Assembly: GCA_039090855.1 (NCBI GenBank)
Contig: CM077010.1
Span: forward strand, 49,618,905-49,682,904
Direction of reading: 5' to 3'
DNA from: Macrothele yani
Taxonomy: Eukaryota; Arthropoda; Arachnida; Araneae; Macrothelidae
Length of the DNA stretch: 64,000 bases
The number at the start of each line of letters is the position of its first letter. Position 1 is the first letter of the stretch. A program made the translations under genes and the position numbers. Below, piece by piece: positions 1-12,235 of the stretch. A model generated the notes under the pieces. The model was not told the origin of the DNA, searched no databases, and saw nothing but the letters and a program-made list of their open reading frames with translations.

Positions 1-240
1 CACAGAGGCCTCGAGTTCACCAGACTCACATACGACTAACTGCCAAACCACATGGCAGTTGCTTCTACTCTGTGAGTCTGGTGAATTTGAGGTCGCAGTG
101 GTGCGTTGGTAGTATGCCCGGCATGTAACTGCAAGACACTGGGTTCGATTCCGGTGGCGGCCGATGAGAATTTTTTCGTGACTCACTTATAAACTTGGAA
201 AGAGCGATGACTTCTGTTTGATGTTCCTAGTCCACGTCAA
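1..240 (+). repeat. tRNA-derived repeat B, copy 1
   Basis: The tRNA-like part lies at about 88-165 and contains a B-box GGTTCGATTCC and a discriminator-like GGCGGCC end. It is followed by a tail (about 166-230) that recurs at 61530-62145. Positions 1-75 form a short inverted head in which the motif CAGACTCAC appears in both orientations. The same head-plus-tRNA-plus-tail layout is seen in the 61.8 kb copy, so this is a repeat family and not a functional tRNA gene. The left edge runs off the window. Confidence 0.7.
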
Positions 241-1180
241 TTGTGTACATTATAAAATATAATGACTAATTCATTCGCATTAAGAAAAAGCATTTCACCA
301 TTGCGCGATTAGAGCTCTATCTTATACGTGAAGGCTGTGCGTTAGGGGTCTTCCTGACTCAACGGCAGCACGCGCAGCTTCTGTTGAGCTAGACGACCTT
401 GGTGGAATACGACCTTTGTGGGCCAAAAAAAAAAAAAAAAAAGAAACTCTGGTGAAAAGACTTCAAATGTCAATATCTTCGCTTTTGCGAAACTTTTGTA
501 AAATTACGGAAAAACCCGAAACGGACTTTTTTTTGTTTAAAAAAATAAACAGAATTACTAACTGCGGAAATTCTGTCAAAACAAGGAACTTAAAACAAAC
601 GGGAACTTTTAAAAACGGAAATTTCGTTAAAAGACAGACACCTACTTGCAACTTTGCAGCACGTTATTTTCAGGAATTTTCCGTGCATTGGCCCCCTCCC
701 CTTTTTTTACGTGTAGATCTTAAAATAAAATACTTAATTGCGAATAAACGTTGCTGATTTAATCGGTGCATCATTTTTGCTCTGCTGTTCATTTGGCGAG
801 CGTTCTTCCCGTGAAGACGGTAGACAGATCTGTATTGACGTTCAGTTTTGGATTTATAAATATGGAACACCCATGTTTCGCCGTTTGTTATGATAATTCG
901 TAGAAAGTTTTTTGCTGTTTTTCTACATTCAACAGTTCAGAAATGGTGTTACTTTTTCGACATTACCTATTGGAGAACGCGCTTGCCTGAGATAACAAAA
1001 TTTCGCTAAGATATCTGGAAAATCCATAAGAAGTTTTATTCGACCTAGAAGTATCTCAAAATCCCAGTTTTATACCATTTTGTTTAAGCTGCGCGCAAAT
1101 CCTGAGAGACATTTATCTCACTTTAATACGACAATTCTACTTAAAACATCGCAGTTTATTGCTTCATCTCTCAATGCCAG
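241..1180. other. Non-coding stretch, nothing recognised
   Basis: AT-rich DNA with an A-run at 424-441. The open frames here are short and low in complexity, and I see no domain, RNA gene or repeat ends that I can support. Confidence 0.5.
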
Positions 1181-1413
1181 TCACGCCGGTTTTATATAGC
1201 TTGTCCCGAAACAACTAAGAATGTTTTTATAAAAAATGTGCAATACTGCGTTCGACCTTGGCACGAGTCTTGAAGAAACGGTAGTCGTTGTATTAACCAT
1301 AGCAACCGGCGACACCTGTTTATCACGCATGCGTCGTCGGTAGCGCTCAGTTTAACAAGCATTGTTTCGGGAACCTCTAACAAGTGTTTTCGGGCTCTGA
1401 TTTTTTCGAGAAA

Positions 1414-1740
1414 ATGGGTGTGAAAGAAAAACAAAGATGCGCCATTAAATTTTGCTGTCGACTTAAGAAGTCCTTTGGGGGACTTTTTGTCTTATGCAAG
1501 AGGCTTATGAAAATGAATGTCTAGGAAAATCAACAATTTACAGATGGCATAAAGAATTTATCGATGGTCGTGAGTCGGCCGCTTTGAAACCAGGCAGGAA
1601 ATTTTCGTCTTGTGGTCCACTACAGAAACACGTGTATCTATAAGTGAGCATTTTCTTCACGAAAAAAAATTCTGTTAACTCCTGTGTGAAAGAGAACTGT
1701 TGATATATGCATTGTAAAACTAATTCAGCTGTGATCAAAT
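1414..1740 (+). pseudogene. Mariner-like transposase N-terminal fragment
   Basis: From ATG 1414 a frame begins MGVKEKQRCAIKFCCRL. After one frameshift near 1480 it continues with a helix-turn-helix-like stretch containing STIYRWHKEF and DGRES. This is the usual layout of the mariner DNA-binding region, where a helix ending in YRWHxxF is followed by GRES. The catalytic half is absent: within about 100 codons the frame meets stops and runs into unrelated sequence. I read it as a 5' fragment of a dead mariner element. Family placement rests on these motifs only. Confidence 0.5.
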
Positions 1741-1855
1741 TTTAACAGCAATTTAAAAGTGAAAGAATTAAAACATCCACTCATGACTGAATGTAGCTTC
1801 AACTCATGCTCAAAACCGGGTGCTGTACCAGATTATTATATGAATTCGGCCACTA

Positions 1856-2501
1856 AGGGGCCGTCCATAAAATACCTCCGAGATTACAGGGAGAGGGGGT
1901 TCCTGACAACCGGACTAAATGTGACATAGGGGAGTGGAAAGTTTAGTAATTCGGACGTCCAGCGGCAAAAATATAATAGATGGTATTTCTTCGTTTAGTT
2001 TTCTTTTTTCTTCTTCTTTTAATAGTTAAAAAAAGATATGAAATATTTCAGGTTTCTGATGATATTTAGCTAAATTAGAATATTAATATTAAATTCTCGT
2101 ATTTGTACTACCAAATCTATCGTGTTTTGTAGATGGTATAATCAGAAGTGTTGCAACTTTGAATTCGTGCTTTCATTTGTAGATCTTTATTTCAGAATAA
2201 TAAAGTTCGAGTAGCATTTGGGAATAAATTCATGCCTAAATAATAAATATTTTCTGAAGCAAACGTGTATGACTGCTTTTCGAAGTCCGTTGAGAAGCAG
2301 AATGAAAACATATAAATAATTACATGTTTTCATTCTGCTATTCAACGGACTTCGAAAAGCAGTCATCAAAAATAAAGGGGATTGCGGGAATTAGGACGTA
2401 CTTTTATGGGGGAGTCTCAACAATCGGACAAAATGTGACATGGGGGACGAGGGAGTCTAAAAATAAAAAAAATCACGGACGTACTTTATGGACAGCCCCT
2501 A
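1856..2501. mobile_element. Small TIR element containing a foldback
   Basis: The left end AGGGGCCGTCCATAAAATAC (about 1856) and the reverse complement of the right end (AGGGGCTGTCCATAAAGTAC, ending about 2500) form imperfect terminal inverted repeats of about 25 bp. Subterminal motifs CGGACNAAATGTGACATRGG occur near both ends. No transposase ORF is present, so it is non-autonomous. The superfamily cannot be assigned from the ends alone. Confidence 0.65.
2270..2365. repeat. 42-bp inverted repeat (hairpin)
   Basis: Arms at 2270-2311 and 2323-2365 are nearly perfect inverted copies separated by about 11 bp. Each arm contains ACTGCTTTTCGAAGTCCGTT or its complement. It sits inside the small TIR element and could extrude as a cruciform. 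Confidence 0.85.
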
Positions 2502-2861
2502 ATCGTTTACTGCGCAAAGGTCATCGAGCTTGTATTAGGTGGAGACACCACCCTATCACGCAGCACTGTCCGCCATAAGTGCAAGTGACGTCACATCAAG
2601 GCACGACGCAGCCGTAGACAGACGAGAAGCTGCTTTGAAACCAATGGAATAAAAGCTTCTAGGCATATAAACAGATAAAATGAGGAATTCAATAATCTTT
2701 ATTAATTACGCACAAGCTTACTGTTTTATCAACTGTACAGGGTGTCCACAATGTCTTATTACCACCAGGGGCGTACACAGAATTTCCTGAAAGGGGAGGG
2801 GGTCCGACAAAAAAAAAAAGCACGGGACAAATGAAACTAGAAATTGGGCACACACACGCAC

Positions 2862-2863
2862 AC

Positions 2864-2897
<34 letters not shown>

Positions 2898-2899
2898 GG

Positions 2900-2932
<33 letters not shown>
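2862..2932. repeat. CA and TA microsatellites
   Basis: A run of CA dinucleotides at about 2862-2894 is followed by alternating TA at about 2905-2932. Confidence 0.9.
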
Positions 2933-2935
<3 letters not shown>

Positions 2936-3076
2936 GGTGTGGATTCTTTTGTTAGCATAAATCAGCACTGATGTGTTCACAGGTTAAAAAAACCTTACTC
3001 TTTTGAATAAGTCTGCTAAATTAAATGTGCATTAATATATCCATTAATATTTATGTAAGACCTTAAGACGTACAGA

Positions 3077-3304
3077 GCCGCCCCGGTGGCGCAGTGGTCT
3101 AAGGCGCTGGCCTCTGATCATTCGTCCGTAAGGGGTCCGGGTTCGAATCCCGTCAGGCATGGATGTTGTGTTTGTCTTACGGCACTGGCTCTCTCCCTTC
3201 CCTGGAACCAGTGACCCTAAATTAGGGACGGGCGACTGCTTATAGCCCATTGGGTTGCTCACGGTAGTCGTTAAACCTCCGATCAAAAAAAAAAAAAAAA
3301 AAAA
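3077..3304 (+). repeat. tRNA-derived SINE A with 12-bp TSD
   Basis: It begins GCCGCCCCGGTGGCGCAGTG, with A-box-like GTGGCGCAGTGGTCTAAGG and B-box GGTTCGAATCC. A constant body follows with GTTGTGTTTGTCTTACGG and CCCTAAATTAGGGACGGGCG, and it ends in ATCAAA plus poly(A). The target-site duplication AAGACGTACAGA is at 3065-3076 and 3303-3314. This is a textbook SINE insertion and the reference copy for the family in this window. Confidence 0.93.
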
Positions 3305-4315
3305 GACGTACAGAAAAATAAAGTTTAAATCGCTTCTCTTACTGTAATGCAGAAACATTTTCATCTCAGCTCACTTTAAATAATATATATATAAATTATA
3401 TGCTTGCCCTGACAGCACTGTTCATTACACTGTTAAAGAGCAGACACATTATCAATGGAAAACGAAAAAGTTAAGTAAGCAACAATATTTAACTCACCTA
3501 AGTATTCCTCATCGAACTTCGAAAGCTATTACACTTGTCGAACTACCTTTTCAGAGAGGGAATTGAATAAATCTAAAACTGAGTACTCCATGAGTTTACA
3601 ATGAAGCATCCTTCTGAGTAAAAACAGTCATTCACAGTTCGGTTAGAAAAAGTCATTCATAAGCAAGCTGCTGCTCCCCTCGAAAAATGACAAATTCATG
3701 AAGTTAGTCTCTCATGTCCTAAACGGATGGAAATCAACAGATACAAATATCAAGCACAGACGCAGACCTTCTTAACAGAAAATAGTGTGTTTACACTCAG
3801 GCCTTTATCTTGTGTATTCCCCCACCCCCACCCCTCAGAGGAGGAACGCCCATTAGCACCCCATATGTGACTGAGGCCCAAGCCATGGAGAAATTTCTTG
3901 GAAAAGGTTATGGGAACACGAGAGACTGGGAGAGTGATGGATTCCTGGTTCCTCAAACACTCTGGGGTTTCACTAATTCCCTGCTTCAATGCTTGCCATC
4001 GTCAGCCATCCAAAACAGATGCGGCATTCCTAAGGCAAAAGAGCACTCTGATTTCTATGATTGATACAATCACACCACAGCCAGCTCGTTTCTATAAACA
4101 TGTGCAGAAAGATTTTTTTTAAATTTCACCGTAGTCGGAATAAGGTAATTTAAAATTCTGGGAGAAGGTCCGGACTCAACGGACCCACCCCGTGTGTGCG
4201 CCCCTGGCTACCCCCCCCGTAATAAGAAATGTAAGTGAGCTATGTATCTGTTGTATGATGTATATGTTGAGTTATGGTCTGTATTGTGTTTACTTACAGA
4301 TTAGATACTGGAACC

Positions 4316-5386
4316 ATGTGTGATACCAGCGAATACACCCTGGAGCAGCGGATTGTTGTCATTGTCAGTGTCTGGGTACACGAACGTCCACACACAGGGA
4401 AGACAATGCGTGACGTGCGTGCCGATTTCCAACAACGATTCGGCAAAACAGACTCTTCTGCGATGGGAACATAAACTCTTCGAAGCAGGCAACATCAAGG
4501 ATAAACCACGAACGGCACGACCACCAACCAGAGTGCAACAGTGTCAAACGGTTGAGGAATCAGTTATCAGGTCACCGACGAAGTCGCTCCGCAAACGATC
4601 AGCGGAGCTTGGAATACCACGATCGACACTGCATAAGCACATGAAGAATGACCTGAATTTGCACGTATATCGCTCGATGTTCGTTCAGGAGTTATCAGAC
4701 ATCGATTTAAACCGCAGATGATATGCATGTGCAATAATGCTTCAGACATTTGCCACAATCCCAAAACGTGAAAAGGTCATTTTCAGTTATGAATGTGCGA
4801 TATACTGCAGCTGTCGATCACGGAGCGTTTGTTCTGGTCCAAGGAAAACCCACATTATGTCGAAGAATTGGAACATCATCCTCCGCATGTCATGATATGG
4901 GCTGCAATGAATAGTCGACATCTGTTTGGACCGTATTTCTTTGATGGTCCAGTGAATCAGACAACTTATCTGGGCATGCTGCAAACCTGGTTTGTGTCAC
5001 AACTTGGAAATCTTAGCATTCTGAATGACGTATGGTTCCAACAGGATGTGGCACCCGCCCATTACGCAATCGCTGTTCGGGAATACCATGGTGAGGTCTT
5101 TCGGGATCGTTGGATCGGCCGAGGTTCGGCAGTGCTGCCCGCTCCACTTGAATGGCCATCCCGAAGCCCAGATCTCTCAACGTGTGATAATGCCCTTTGG
5201 GGTTTCATAAAGGAGGTTGTTGCACAGCAGCGCTACCAAACCACTGATGGACTTAAACAAGCAGTTAGACGTGCTTTCTCTCGTATCACCCCACAACTGC
5301 TTCGGAAAATGTCCCACAGAACATGGCGTAAAATTATTCTCTGTCACGAGCATGACGGAGCCCAAACGGATCCACTGGATGTTTAA
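4316..5386 (+). pseudogene. IS630/mariner-type DDE transposase, frameshifted
   Basis: The start MCDTSEYTLEQR at 4316 is followed by an N-terminal helix-turn-helix region. The frame moves near 4455 to a segment containing RPPTRVQ and SRSTLHK-like helices, and shifts again near 4790 into the catalytic domain. In that domain I see VMIWAAMNS, the second catalytic Asp in WFQQDVAPAH and the third in WPSRSPDLSTCD, where the last acidic residue is Asp instead of Glu. The first Asp region reads SYECAIY, so that Asp appears replaced. At least two frameshifts and one stop (near 4720) make it inactive. The layout matches arthropod transposases with an N-terminal DUF4817-type domain and a DDE_3 core. It is GC-richer than its surroundings. 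Confidence 0.75.
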
Positions 5387-5497
5387 GAATGCCTCAACAT
5401 ATAACTCAACATATACATCATACAACAGATACATAGCTCACTTACATTTCTTATTACAGGGAGGGGGTAACAAGACATTGTGAACACCCTGTACAAT

Positions 5498-6330
5498 TTA
5501 GTTCTTTTTTGCCTGTATGTGACCTCACGCCAAAGATTAGCTGTGACCTAGGGCGGCAGAGTCAGTGGTTTCTCCATCTAATATAAGGTATTTATCGTAC
5601 CACCAGCTTGAAGAAACGCCTTTTTTAAATTTACCCATTATTTTGGCTCATGAACTACCATTTTGATCCATGAACCACTACTGATAGACCGTTGTTTCTT
5701 TTAAGATAAATGAGGGTGGGATACGGAGTGAATAAGGATGTGAGAATGATGGACAATCAAAATTGTTACTAGTGCCTTCTTCAAGATCACAAAAGGAGAG
5801 TAGGACCGACCAATGGCTCTTTAACTTTAAGTCCAACGACCTACCCTTAAACGTAACTATAACAGCGTGCTTGGTCCGGCCGCAAATTTTTCACTGAAGT
5901 AGAGAGAATTTTGCTTTTATTTTTGACAAAACGCCCAACACGTACATAGATAGAAGTCATTTTTTAAAGACAATAACCTTTCAGATAGATAATATGAAGC
6001 TCAAATGCAGTTAACGCTTCTTATGCGCAAGCACCAAAATAATTATTTGTTCTTTCCAAACAATTCAGACAAAGATCATACAAGAAAATGGGCTGTATCT
6101 GTAGTGGTTCACCGGGAAATATCCCGGTTTTCCGGTGGGCCAATTCGCCTCTGACGGGGACGACAATTTGAAATTGATCACCAACTTATTGCAGCTGCGC
6201 AGGGGCGCTTCAGTAGCATTTCAGAAGAAGAATTCGACAGCACATTCAAACAAGAAAGATGACACCGAATTTTCGGGTGTAATAAGCACGTCTTTTGAAT
6301 CCGTTCTGACGCAAATTAAATTTATCAAAG
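5498..6330. other. Non-coding stretch
   Basis: Unique-looking AT-rich sequence between the transposon and the repeat array. I see no gene, RNA or element ends. Confidence 0.45.
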
Positions 6331-6379
6331 CTATTCAAAGTCAATGGAACCGGTATGGAAAACAATAGTACCTGACGGA

Positions 6380-7640
6380 AGAAAGAAGTTTTTCAATCGC
6401 GTTTTTAGTCCCTCAGATATTGCTGTAAACAGAATCGTGATCTTACACCCTCTGGTTGCAGACTCGTGTGTTAAGAAAAACATGAATTTATATGAGAAAC
6501 ATTTCGCACCGGAAACACTCTCCAACACAGAAAGAATTTTTCAAATCGGACTCTTAGAAACAGAGGTATCGACAAAAATAAGATGTGACTTTACGTCCCC
6601 TGGTGGGAAAACCATGCATTATTTTAGGAAGAAAGTATTCTCAAAAGGTTTTTCCATATGAGCGGTATCCGACCAAGAAAAGAAAAAAATGTAGTCGAGT
6701 TTCAGGAGCCCAGATTTTGCTACAAAAATATTAGAAGCAGAATATAACACTTATGCCCCCTGGTGGCCAAACCATTCTTTACCAAACATTAGAAATTATA
6801 TGAATTTTTTTTCAAATCAGGTCTTGTATGCGATACATGAAGAATTTTTCAAATCGGAGTTTTAGAAGCTGAAATAACTCAGAAAACGCAATTCACCTTT
6901 GTGTCCCCTAGCGGACAGTCTATGATTTACTTGAAAAATTTGAATTTATAGGAAAAACATTTCGAACCGTAACGCTATCCAACAAAGAAGGAATTTTTCA
7001 AATCGGACTCCTAGAAGTAGATATATTGACAAAAATAAGATATACATCTACGCCCCTGGCGTAGAAACCATGCATTATTTCAAGAAGAAAATGTTCCTAA
7101 AAGGTTTGTCGACATGAGTAGTATCGGTCGACAAACGACTGTTTTTTATCGAGATTTTAGAAGATCAGATTTTGCTGCAAATACATCAGAAGCGGAAAAT
7201 AAGACTTACACCACCTGGTGGCCAAATCATTCTTTACAAAAAAATTAAATTATGTGCAAATGATTTCCCATCAGGAGCTGTATCCGGTGCAGAAAGAATT
7301 TTTTAAATCGGAGATTTAGAAGCAGATATATAGGGGGAAACGCATTTTACAGCTACGCCCCCTAGCGGAAAGGCTATGAATTACTTGAAAATTTTGATAT
7401 TATGCGAAAAACATGTCACACTGAAAACACTATCCAACAAAGAAGAAATTTTTGAAATCGGACTCTTAGAAGTAGATATATTGACCAAAATAAGATATAC
7501 ATCTACGTCCCCTGGCGGAGAAAATGTGGAATATTTTAAGAAGAAAATATTTCGAAAAGGTTCATCTATGCGAGTGGCATCAGTCCACGAAAGAATTTTT
7601 TCAATCGATATTTTAGATGCTCAGATTTTATCATGGAGGT
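6380..7640 (+). repeat. About 150-bp tandem repeat in three-unit higher order
   Basis: Phrases such as TTTTTCAAATCGGA, TTAGAAG and CCTGGTGG recur every 150 bp or so. Every third unit is much more alike: the segments starting near 6530, 6990 and 7440 share AAATCGGACTC, ATTGACAAAAATAAGAT and CATTATTT. The higher-order period is therefore about 455 bp. Short open frames across it are by-products. A single degenerate unit of the same family occurs near 12170-12226. Confidence 0.75.
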
Positions 7641-7644
7641 AGGA

Positions 7645-10600
7645 AATATAGGAGACGCTGTAACCGCAGATTTCTGAAGCCGACCTGTTAACTGCTATGA
7701 TATCCCTCCGCGTGCTTGGTTACTCTCTTGGTCGTGTCTTTCATAGGAAACCATTGAAAATTTGTGATTTTTAGAAGCTCATATTTTTCGTTAAACTGGT
7801 TTGTCAGCGTAGATTTTTTTCTTTGTTTGACAAGATACTTTAGCTTGTTCATATTTAGTTTCCATGGGATCCTGCGTGGCATTCAGCTGTGCAAATAAAT
7901 TAAAAAGAAAATACCAGGTATGTCATTCCACCGGTTAGTATCACTTTATTTTCCGTTTACTAGGTTTAATTAAGTTCTTTGGGATTCAATCGTAGATTGT
8001 AATTTACTGTGAATGACAGCTGTATATTTTGCTGTGATTTGCTTGCTTTTAGCATATTATGTCATGTTCTAAATTTGTAGTAAAATTAAAGAAGTCGCTA
8101 GGTTTACGTAGGTTATACAGATCTGTTTACGAAAGTTGTAGCAAATTTTTCTGGAATAGTTCAATGTTTATTGGAAAATAAAAGAGGTACATGTTAAAAT
8201 ATCTATTTAATAGTGCAGGTTATGTAATCGGAGGGGTATTCATAATTGAACCACGTTTAAAAGGATGTTCAATATAACTACATTATTAAGATAATCGTCT
8301 TTGAATTAATAATAACCCACCTATAATTATGACTGTTCATATCCAAAAACTTTGCACTATATAAACAACAACGATAGTGGTTAGGAATTAGCTACATTTA
8401 CCAAAAGTTCATCTATTTCTTTTTTACTGTTTTAGGGCCTAATTGCAGATTTGACCATTGCTAGTAAATACTCATTTTAAACTAATAGACAAGGTGCTTT
8501 TAATAGTGTGCTACAAGATCAGTTAATAGAACTGGAGCTCCTTTATTTAAAACTGAACTTCACAGTACATATGCAGATTCTCTGGATTAGCAGAGGACAT
8601 TAAAACAATAACGTTTGCATGTGTGACACTGCACTAACAATTTCTTGGAATTATATGACAATGCAAAACATCACTGTTGACTGTTAATATCTCCTGATTC
8701 ACAATGAAACCACTTTGTATGTGAAACATAAAATGATGGTTATACTAAACACAGTAGATGAGAAAAGTGAAAGTTGAAACACAAAGGGTGCACAGATATT
8801 TAAAAGAATAAAAAAAAAGGATAGAAGTAAGAGACAAATGAACAAGGAAACATTTGAAAGTGACTGAACATGAGTACCTTACAGTGAAGATTTGCACTTC
8901 TGGCTCCTCTCAAGCTATGGCCCAATAAAAATGTATGCACATTTTGATTTTTGAAGAAATATTCTCATAATGCATTGAAATACATTATCATTATTAACAC
9001 AGCAATCATACATCTCTAAATTGCCTGTATTTCCTGTTCATTCCTAAAATAGATTTGATTCTCTTCGGCTACCCCATTTCTAGTCACTGCACATTTTTGG
9101 TATTCTAAAACTTCATGTTCTCTTATTCATTTTACAGAGCAGTAAACATTTTAGGATCATCAGTTACTTTGATATTCCATAAATAAGCTATCAGTCATAT
9201 ATTTCATTCACTTCTGGTACCAAATGCTTTCTTTACCTGATTTAGTTGCTATTCTGTAATGCATGTATATGTTCTGAAATTAAACATTGTTTTCATGCAT
9301 TTTAACTCTCATGAATAATCTGCTTTTTCTATCTAATATTAATTATAGCATTAATGCTCTACAGCATATATGCTCTAATTAAACTTTCCCCTTTTGGTTC
9401 TCTGTTGATATTTAAAGTCCATCTTGTTACCTTTTCTTCCTTTACATCATATCTTACATTTTTTTTTTTTTTGGTAAAATCAGTGAGATGTAGCTAAAAG
9501 GTCATTCCTTGCACAGTGGGTGTGGCATGTGTGTTTTGTCTATCGAGCTTATGATCTGTCTTTGTTTTATCAGCATATTGTAATTTCTTCAAAGCCAAGG
9601 TATTTGTGGTAGCTGAAACATTCAAATATTTATTGTGGTTTATTTACTCACAGTTCATGTTCTGATTAGCTCAGTGTAATTAGCCTGTACTGTTTCGCAC
9701 ATCAACGTAATCTCTTGTACCCAATATTTTGATAGTTGTTACAGTTTTCCTGTATTGTATATATATTTTTATATTCTTTGGTATTCTTGTGTATCCATGC
9801 ATCCCCCACCCTTCATTTTTTGTTTTCCCATTAGGACTGAAGGACTAAGCCTTTTAAGAGAAAAGACACTCATACCTGGTGTGGCACCCATTGTATGTGA
9901 AGGAAAGCATTTTGGTGCTGCTAGTGAAGGTTACTGAAGATGAGATTTAACTATTTGAGATAAGTGTTTTGTATTGGATGTACATATAAATTTCAATACA
10001 AATATTTGTCTTTAATGGTAAGAATTGCAGCAGTAAGCTAAGTTCCAGCTACAAATACTGTTTGGTAAGCTTTTCTTTTCTCGCATATATAAAAATGACT
10101 TCAAGAAGTTTAATATGTATGTGGGCATCAACTCATAATAACATTTCTTCAAGTTCTAACTAGCTCATTCTCTTTGTCTTGTGTAAAAGAGGTATATTGA
10201 ATCCCCATTAAGAAATGATAGTACTGATATATTTCCTACAGCTCACAATGTACATAATGAGTGTGAAATGCAGCTCACAGCTAGGCTTTTTGGTGACAGA
10301 AATGGGGGGGGATCTTGAATTCAGCTGAAGTAAAAATATAACAGCATAAAATTATAAAGATATTAATTGCAATATATGAAAATGTATAGTTATGATAAAC
10401 AAATAAATTACTTGAGTGAAAACTTTATTACTTAACTAATCAGATGAAATAGGCGGTCGTAAGAAGTTCTAGCTTAAAAGGTCAGCATAATTTTGGGAAA
10501 TCAGATTTTGGTACTGGAGATGTTACATGGATAACAGTAAACTAAAGATGATTTAGCATCTGATGGCAGAAATTTTGCACTTTCTATATTTCCCATGCAC

Positions 10601-12165
10601 TTCTGATTAGTTATCCGTTAATTTTTGTGGTCAGAAAATGTAGGTTAAATGTGCATTAGCATATGGGCTGCTGTTAGCAATGCTCTCTGTCATTAGAGCT
10701 AAAATTAATCACCTTGTTGTGTTGATTAACCACACCTTATGTGATCAGATTTTCTTACTCTTGAACATATGTTGTGCTAGCGACAAACTGCAAGATTTAT
10801 CCTCAATGAATTCTTTATTAATAAATATAACCTTGCTCATAAATGGTATACATATATTTCAAAAACCAAATTAAAAATCCGTATTATATACACAGGTCTG
10901 TTTCATTTACTACTTAAAAGCTATTAACTTATTACATTATGAATGTGCCTCTGTTAATAGTGATGTGTATTAGAAGTATAATATTTTGAATGCAATTGGA
11001 TTTCTTTTAAAAGAGATCTTACAGTAGGAATTATTTCTGCTGCTTATTTAAATCTGTTTTTATCAAGACATTTTATCAAGTCAGATTTCCTTTACTACCA
11101 GCAGGACTTGTAAATCATATTTCCACAAACTAATAAATTGTATATTTTCTTGCTATATTTTGAAACTGCACCCTTTAAAAAGATAAATAGTTACCCCCCC
11201 CCCCCCGAAAAAAGTTTCCTTCCTATTAAGGCCTGTAGTTTTAAAATTATTTGCCTTCATACCTTTGAAGCTCACCACAGTTCTAACCAATCCAGTTGGA
11301 ATTTCCTACCTTCATTAGAAGAAACTAAAATCAGTTAAGTGCTTAAAGCAATTATAAAAACATAAAATGTAGGCACAGTAACATCATATTTTGAGTCTGA
11401 TTTTTTTAATTTCTTCGAACAAGCTCGCAGATTCCCCATTTTTTTCGATAAAGGCTTGGAAATAAAATCTAGGTATTTCATGAATTTTTGTTTTTTTAAA
11501 TAATAATGTTCAATGAGAATATTATCCCCCCCCTTCCTTTGCTTATTTGCTTACGAACAATCATAATTGTTCTTCAAGTAAAACATACGTGGAACGTCGT
11601 TGTTTATTTTAATTTTCCTCCTGACAACATGGCAGAAGTGTTCCCTCCCTTTAAAGTGCGATCCTTTGAAAAATTCACTCATAATACAAATTCTCTGAAG
11701 CTCGATCGTTACAATTTCTATGATAAACAGTATTTTACGATAATCCGCTAAGACAGAGAAAGATTTTAAACGTTTTATAAAATTATGTTTAGTATAAACA
11801 CATTTTAAATCGTCAGTTCATATACGTCTCAGTCGTTACGAAGACGCTTTTTTAGATCTAATTTCCTCCATGAAAATCTAAGTTTTTGTACTGAAATTCC
11901 TTTCATGTAAAGCTAAGAGTCTCTTAAACCTATTCCACTGTTTTTCCATTTCGCTTATAATTTAAGACAATGTAAAATCTTAAGAAAACGAACAGGGTCT
12001 TGCTAATGCTTTCCTACGGAAAATCGTCTGCTTTTGAATCTTGAGAGTAACCACGCCAAAGCTGGCGGTACTACTTTCACCGCGGAAGCGTACAAACCCG
12101 GCTTCACTTTGCTAGCATGGGAAGAGTTGGCGACAGCGCCTCCTCTTATTCCTACCTCCATGGAT
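7645..12165. other. Long AT-rich stretch without a supported gene
   Basis: Strongly AT-rich throughout, with T- and C-homopolymers (9461-9473, 11197-11206, 11524-11530). No ORF here has a recognisable domain and no TIR or SINE ends are visible. One short exon-like segment (9829-9937) is listed separately. It could be a large intron or intergenic DNA. Confidence 0.5.
9829..9937 (+). CDS. Possible terminal exon (weak)
   Basis: A pyrimidine-rich tract ending TTTTCCCATTAG at 9833 resembles a splice acceptor. The frame after it runs about 34 codons (GLSLLREKTLIPGVAPIVCE, then GKHFGAASEGY) to a stop. The spacing of PG and F...EGY is loosely like the C-terminal end of class I aminotransferases, but the expected residues after EGY are missing. 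No partner exon was found nearby. This is a guess with low support. Confidence 0.15.
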
Positions 12166-12167
12166 TT

Positions 12168-12226
12168 TATGGCAAATACACCAGAAGCAAAAATTAACAC
12201 TTACGCCCTATGGTGGCCAAAGTATT
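12168..12226 (+). repeat. Single unit of the 6.4-kb repeat family
   Basis: The text GCAAATACACCAGAAGCA...TATGGTGGCCAAA matches a unit of the array at 6380-7640 (compare about 7175-7235, with CAAATACATCAGAAGC and CTGGTGGCCAAA). It shows that the repeat is dispersed and not only in tandem. Confidence 0.6.
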
Positions 12227-12235
12227 CACATGACT

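Larger units (their letters stand above)
2766..4206. mobile_element. hAT-like non-autonomous insert
   Basis: The ends are CAGGGGCGTACACAG at 2766 and its near-complement (GTGTGTGCGCCCCTG) at 4206. They interrupt the left TIR of the surrounding transposon. The flanking 8-mers (ATTACCAC and GCTACCCC) are only partly alike, so an 8-bp duplication typical of hAT elements is possible but eroded. The interior has no transposase; it holds CA and TA microsatellites and a SINE. The part from 3315 to 4120 contains nothing else I recognise. Confidence 0.55.
2738..5491 (+). mobile_element. Mariner/IS630-type transposon with nested insert
   Basis: TA-flanked ends carry a shared TIR. The left end starts CAGGGTGTCCACAATGTCTT at 2738, and the right end is its near-complement finishing ...CACCCTG at 5491, with TA at 2736-2737 and 5492-2493 offset by 3000 (that is, 5492-5493). 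The left TIR is cut after about 28 bp by a 1.44-kb insertion and resumes near 4207. Without the insert the element would be about 1.3 kb and carries one transposase gene. Confidence 0.8.

Noticed and set aside
88..165. Possible functional tRNA gene
   Set aside because: It belongs to repeat B, which recurs near 61.6-62.1 kb with the same non-tRNA tail; the anticodon arm is not credible.
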